A stretch of DNA of 64,000 bases from Rhodovulum marinum (lineage in GTDB: Bacteria; Pseudomonadota; Alphaproteobacteria; Rhodobacterales; Rhodobacteraceae). Under the pieces are notes generated by a model. That model had not been told where the DNA came from, did not search any database, and saw only the letters and a list, made by a program, of their open reading frames with translations. The DNA is taken from contig NZ_SLXP01000014.1 of the NCBI RefSeq assembly GCF_004343075.1, forward strand, positions 24,014 to 88,013. The letters are read 5' to 3'. A program made the translations under genes and the position numbers. Shown in pieces: positions 62,266-64,000 of the stretch. Positions within the stretch are counted from its first letter, which is position 1. Each line of letters opens with the position of its first letter.

Positions 62266-63321
62266 ATGATCGCCCCCGCGGATCTGGCCCATTGCGAAGC
62301 CTCGATCCGGACGGGTTCGTACTCGTTCCACGCCGCGTCCCGGCTGTTGCCGGGACGCGTGCGTGACCCGGCGCTGGCGCTCTACGCCTTCTGCCGGATG
62401 ACCGACGATTCGGTGGACCTGACCCAGGACAAGGCCGCCGCGGTGCTGACGCTTGGCGAACGGCTCGACCTGATCTATCGCGGCACCCCGCGGAACGCGC
62501 CCGCCGATCGCGCCTTTGCCGCGGTGGTCGAACAATTCGACATGCCGCGTACCCTCCCCGAGGCGCTGCTGGAAGGCATGGCCTGGGACGCGATGGGCCG
62601 GCGCTATGAAACGCTCTCGGGCGTCTACGCCTATTCCGCGCGTGTGGCGGCGGCCGTCGGCGTGATGATGGCGGTGCTGATGCGGGTGCGCTGCCCGCAC
62701 GCGCTGGCGCGGGCCTGCGACCTCGGCGTGGCGATGCAGTTGTCGAACATCAGCCGGGATGTGGGCGAGGATGCGCGCGAGGGCCGGTTCTACCTGCCGA
62801 CGGACTGGATGGCGGATGCCGGGATCGACGTCGAAGCCTTCCTGGCCGATCCGAAACCCACCAAGCCGATCCGGCGGATGATCAAGCACCTGCTGTCCGA
62901 CGCGAACCGGCTTTATTTCCGCTCGGAACCGGGGGTTGCGGAACTGCCCTTTGCCTGCCGACCGGGCATCTACGCCGCCCGCCACATCTATTGCGGCATC
63001 GGCCGCGAGATCGCGCGCGCCAACTATGACAGCATCACCCGGCGGGCCGTCACGACAAAGGGACAGAAGATCGGCTGGCTGATCTGGTCGACGATGCAGA
63101 CGCTGGCCGCCTCGGCAATGCCGCGCTCGGCCGTGCTGTACGGAAAGCCGCTGCCGGAATGCGCCTACCTGGTCGAGGCCGCCGCCGAACGGCTGCCCTC
63201 GGACAACCCCTGGGGCGAGGGCCGTGCCGGCGAGATCATCGCGGTTCTCGCACAATTGAAGGCGCACAAGCAGGCACGGCACGGTGCCGCATTGGCCCAG
63301 GACGAACGGCGCGCTATCTAA
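62266..63321 (+). CDS. crtB: Phytoene synthase CrtB
   Basis: 351 aa. It joins two geranylgeranyl diphosphates to phytoene. The first Asp-rich motif is YAFCRMTDDSVD (Asp47, Asp48, Asp51) and the second QLSNISRDVGEDAREGRFYLP. The ATG directly follows the crtI stop, so the pair is co-translated. The C-terminal ~40 residues are less conserved. Confidence 0.97.
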   Translation: MIAPADLAHCEASIRTGSYSFHAASRLLPGRVRDPALALYAFCRMTDDSVDLTQDKAAAVLTLGERLDLIYRGTPRNAPADRAFAAVVEQFDMPRTLPEALLEGMAWDAMGRRYETLSGVYAYSARVAAAVGVMMAVLMRVRCPHALARACDLGVAMQLSNISRDVGEDAREGRFYLPTDWMADAGIDVEAFLADPKPTKPIRRMIKHLLSDANRLYFRSEPGVAELPFACRPGIYAARHIYCGIGREIARANYDSITRRAVTTKGQKIGWLIWSTMQTLAASAMPRSAVLYGKPLPECAYLVEAAAERLPSDNPWGEGRAGEIIAVLAQLKAHKQARHGAALAQDERRAI

Positions 63322-63326
63322 GGCGC

Positions 63327-63812
63327 ATGCTTATCGATTGGCCTCTCTTCGCCGTGTTCCTCGCCACCGCCTTCGCGGCGGGATCGACGGGCGCGTTCTT
63401 CTCGCCCGGCACATGGTATGACCGGCTGTCGAAACCGGTCTGGACGCCGCCCAACTGGCTTTTCCCGATGGCGTGGCTGGTTCTCTACATCTCGATGGCC
63501 TATGCCGCGATGCGTGTCGCCCTCTCGGGGCACCCCGAGATGAACTACGCGCTGGCGGTCTGGGGTCTGCAGATCGTGTTCAACACGCTCTGGTCCCCGG
63601 TCTTCTTCGGGCTACACCGCCTGTTCCCGGCCCTGATCGTGCTGTTTGGCATGTGGGCCTCGGTGCTGGCCATGGTCATCGCCTTCTGGCGCGTGGACCC
63701 GTTCGCCGGCGCGCTGGTCGCACCCTACCTCGTCTGGACCAGCTACGCATTCGCACTCAACTTCTCGATCTGGCGCCGCAACCCCGACGCGGCCCAGATG
63801 GCCGGCGCCTGA
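63327..63812 (+). CDS. tspO: Tryptophan-rich sensory protein TspO
   Basis: 161 aa, five membrane helices. TspO/MBR binds porphyrins and, in Rhodobacter sphaeroides, tunes photosynthesis genes in response to oxygen. The Trp/Pro-rich block TWYDRLSKPVWTPPNWLFPMAWLVLYISMAYAA and the ending WRRNPDA are typical. Start at 63327, 5 bp after crtB. It is the last gene in the window; crtC or other crt genes would be expected next. Confidence 0.97.
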   Translation: MLIDWPLFAVFLATAFAAGSTGAFFSPGTWYDRLSKPVWTPPNWLFPMAWLVLYISMAYAAMRVALSGHPEMNYALAVWGLQIVFNTLWSPVFFGLHRLFPALIVLFGMWASVLAMVIAFWRVDPFAGALVAPYLVWTSYAFALNFSIWRRNPDAAQMAGA

Positions 63813-63830
63813 ACCGCAAACCTGCTCAAT

Positions 63831-63879
63831 CCTTTTTCTTGGGAAAAATACTCTGGGGGTCTGGGGGCAAAGCCCCCAG
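63831..63879. repeat. Intergenic hairpin element after tspO
   Basis: CTGGGGGC-AAA-GCCCCCAG (63861-63879), an 8-bp stem, is preceded by a CTTTTTCTTGGGAAAAATA stretch. From memory, this pairing of an AT-rich arm and a GGGGTCTGGGGGC hairpin recurs between Rhodobacteraceae genes. It could also end the crtIB-tspO transcript. Confidence 0.5.
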
Positions 63880-64000
63880 TCGGGGGGCGGGGGGGAGGCC
63901 AAGCGGAAACAAATACGGAGCCCCCACCAAAGGAACGTCCAAAACCCCCCGCCCGGCGCCCCCACCCCCCCCAAACGCTGCAGCCCCGGGGGGGCAAAAA
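63880..64000. other. Gene-free G/C-homopolymer stretch at the window edge
   Basis: About 120 bp with many runs of five to eight G or C (e.g. near 63881-63896 and 63962-63970) and no credible gene. It may be a natural low-complexity spacer or a poorly read contig end. Confidence 0.5.

Overview
The window is high-GC alphaproteobacterial chromosome, very probably a photosynthetic member of the Rhodobacteraceae (Rhodobacter/Rhodovulum/roseobacter-type). Three things point there: a flagellar cluster of the alphaproteobacterial type with flaF and flbT, the rpsT-dnaA-dnaN-recF-gyrB replication block, and a bacteriochlorophyll/carotenoid gene cluster with ppsR, aerR, acsF, puhABCE and crtA. No rRNA, tRNA, CRISPR array, transposase or phage gene was recognised.

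Region 1 (1-20.5 kb) is flagellar. Forward: motE (5'-truncated by the window edge), motA, a 755-aa periplasmic protein that may be MotK, flhA, fliR, flhB and a coiled-coil protein. Reverse: flgB-flgC-fliE-fliQ-flgF-flgG-flgA-flgH-fliL, with fliI divergent. Reverse again: flagellin-flaF-flbT-DUF1217, then flgJ with a FlgN-like gene. Forward: fliK and flgD. The export gate, rod, L-ring, stator, hook-length control and flagellin control are therefore encoded together; fliF/G/M/N/P, flgE/I/K/L and motB lie outside the window.

Region 2 (20.5-34.7 kb) is housekeeping: ubiB-ubiE (ubiquinone) divergent from mutM, an enoyl-CoA hydratase, rpsT, dnaA, dnaN, recF, a LysE-family exporter, gyrB, a small membrane protein, a DUF808 membrane protein and a Nudix-like protein. 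Upstream of rpsT is an exact tandem array of four AT-rich 11-mers. The 582 bp upstream of dnaA carries no gene.

Region 3 (34.8-63.8 kb) is the photosynthesis cluster. Reverse: aerR-ppsR-bchG-bch2-bchP-idi (redox/light regulators followed by the last steps of bacteriochlorophyll a synthesis). Forward: bchF-N-B-H-L-M-lhaA-puhA-B-C-(puhD)-acsF-puhE, then cycA. Reverse: crtA-bchI-bchD-bchO. Forward: crtI-crtB-tspO. Junctions are mostly overlapping start/stop codons, as expected for translational coupling. Three TGT-N12-ACA palindromes, the PpsR/CrtJ binding consensus, lie exactly in the two divergent control regions (aerR/bchF and crtA/crtI). Together the genes take protoporphyrin through Mg chelation (BchH/I/D), methylation (BchM), aerobic ring closure (AcsF), ring reduction (BchN/B/L), hydration (BchF) and esterification/reduction (BchG/P). 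They also start carotenoid synthesis (Idi, CrtB, CrtI, with CrtA as terminal oxygenase) and assemble the reaction centre/LH1 core (PuhA-E, LhaA), with cytochrome c2 as electron donor. crtCDEF, bchCXYZ and puf genes are not in the window and probably follow tspO. The last ~120 bp are rich in G/C homopolymers and may be a contig edge.

No wholly novel multi-gene system was found. The items most worth checking are the 11-mer array near rpsT/dnaA, the motA-linked 755-aa gene, and the overlapping divergent promoters.
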